From: Brachionus rotundiformis
Lineage: Eukaryota; Rotifera; Eurotatoria; Ploima; Brachionidae
Assembly (NCBI GenBank): GCA_016802295.1
Contig: JAESIW010000162.1
Span: 517,008 to 536,385, forward strand
DNA: 19,378 bases
Direction: 5' to 3'
In this document: in pieces, positions 18,706 through 19,378 of the stretch
Layout of the letters: the number at the start of each line of letters is the position of its first letter
How positions within the stretch are numbered: the stretch's first letter is position 1
Position numbers and translations under genes: made by a program
Notes under the pieces: generated by a model
What the model saw: only the letters and a program-made list of their open reading frames with translations
The model's database searches: none
Told to the model about the DNA's origin: nothing

Positions 18706-19378
18706 ATGCGTAGTAACAAAAGTGTTCCACCAGCACCACAGCAACAATTTCGATTCAACAAAGTAAACACAGCACCCAAAAGCCTGGCTGAGCCGATCGC
18801 CAAACGGAAAACCGACCAGCCTGCACCACCGGCCATCAACACCAACTCAAACGGCCACGAACACAAAAAACTCAAACCGGACGAGTCAAGCAACGAAAAT
18901 TCACCCAATGGACAAATAAACGAATTCAAAAATCACGTACAAACCCTCAGCGAGCTTGCCATATTTCACAAAGTAAGCCAAATGACCAGCATGTTAACAA
19001 GTGTCATGCTATCTACATTTTATCTTTAGGTTAAAGTTAGATACGATGTAATAAGTGAGTCAGGACCCCAGCATGCTAAGATATTCCAGGTTAAATGTAC
19101 TTTATATGACCCTGAGAGCCAGGAGGAGCTCGAGAGCTATGTGTGCAGCGGCAGTAGTATTAGCAAAGCAAAACAAACTGCTGCTGAACTGGCTCTCAAT
19201 GAGACTAAGCTCGATAAGCCAACTATTGAACAAATAAAAAAAAAACGAACAGGTAAATGAATAAACAAAGTATTTCTTTATGTCAGGCGTTTAACAGGGC
19301 AGCCCTCTACAATCCGACTTAATTTCATTTTATTCTTATATCTATACTAAATACTTTCTAGCCAAAAAACACGATTAT
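18706..19378 (+). CDS. dsRBD-DZF RNA-binding protein, right copy, truncated by window end
   Basis: Exons: 18706-18972, 19030-19252 and 19362 to the end of the window (17 nt). Introns are 57 and 109 nt. The two complete exons encode the same protein sequence as the left copy as far as I can compare: the polar Pro/Lys-rich N-terminus and the full dsRBD (QTLSELAIFHK, ISESGPQHAKIF, SGSSISKAKQTAAELAL). The DZF domain would follow past the last base. Whether this copy is complete depends on sequence outside the window. The start is the ATG at 18706. An upstream mini-exon at 18658-18665, spliced to TAACAAAAG at 18715, would give the alternative start MNRNKSVPP. Confidence 0.85.

Larger units (their letters stand above)
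14489..19378. repeat. Right arm of a large palindrome (inverted repeat), cut by window end
   Basis: This segment is the reverse complement of 8694-13498. It begins at AAAATTTTAG (14489-14498), next to a 14-A run that is 13 long in the left arm. Gene order and orientation mirror the left arm exactly. Differences include a 98-bp replacement at 15446-15543, an 11-bp insertion near 18085-18095, loss of about 35 bp near 17750, and homopolymer length changes. The repeat is still continuing at the last base, so its true length is unknown. Confidence 0.97.

Noticed and set aside
8694..19378. Palindrome as a simple fold-back read or amplification chimera
   Set aside because: The arms differ by many substitutions and indels (98, about 35, 11 and 6 bp) and coding changes, which one copied molecule would not show. 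A haplotype misjoin is still possible.

Overview
This is eukaryotic, animal-type DNA: very AT-rich, with small GT-AG introns (mostly about 45-70 nt, a few of 109-112 nt and one of 400-500 nt), genes closely spaced, and metazoan-type proteins. I reconstructed gene models by hand from domain conservation and splice signals. The content (metazoan ovothiol synthase, KCTD-like BTB plus TLDc protein, DZF protein, compact AT-rich genome, large palindrome) would fit a small invertebrate such as a rotifer. That assignment is an inference and is not proven by the sequence.

Left, unique part (1 to about 8690). On the minus strand at 1-1964 is the N-terminal part of an OvoA ovothiol-biosynthesis enzyme, in seven exons and running off the left edge. 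After a 1 kb divergent intergenic region, a plus-strand, secreted histidine-acid-phosphatase-like gene occupies 2984-4429 in eight exons. It has lost key active-site residues: the RHG motif reads NHG and the HD motif reads SD. Gene-poor AT-rich DNA follows, holding a 738-bp pogo/Tigger-like transposon remnant (5303-6040) with TA target-site duplication, terminal inverted repeats and a fragment of the transposase C-terminal tail. The minus-strand gene at 7118-9366 encodes a dsRNA-binding domain followed by a DZF (NF45/NF90/ZFR-type) domain and a proline-rich tail.

Right, palindromic part (about 8694 to the end). Two long inverted arms, 8694-13498 and 14489-19378, flank a 990-bp unique spacer. 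Each arm carries, from centre outwards: a five-exon QNG1 (queuosine-nucleotide glycosylase, DUF2419) gene reading away from the centre, a two-exon BTB-TLDc gene reading towards the centre, a decayed fragment of another QNG1 copy (intron 2 and exon 3), a pair of short direct repeats, and the 5' part of the dsRBD-DZF gene reading outwards. Both QNG1 copies and both BTB-TLDc copies look intact. The right DZF copy is cut by the end of the window 17 nt into its third exon. The arms differ by scattered substitutions and several indels, including a 98-bp replacement in QNG1 intron 2 and an in-frame change in the TLDc domain, so they are not a simple copy of one read.

The genes do not form an obvious pathway. 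The most notable structure is the palindrome itself, followed by the active-site-deficient phosphatase and the unusual dsRBD-then-DZF domain order.
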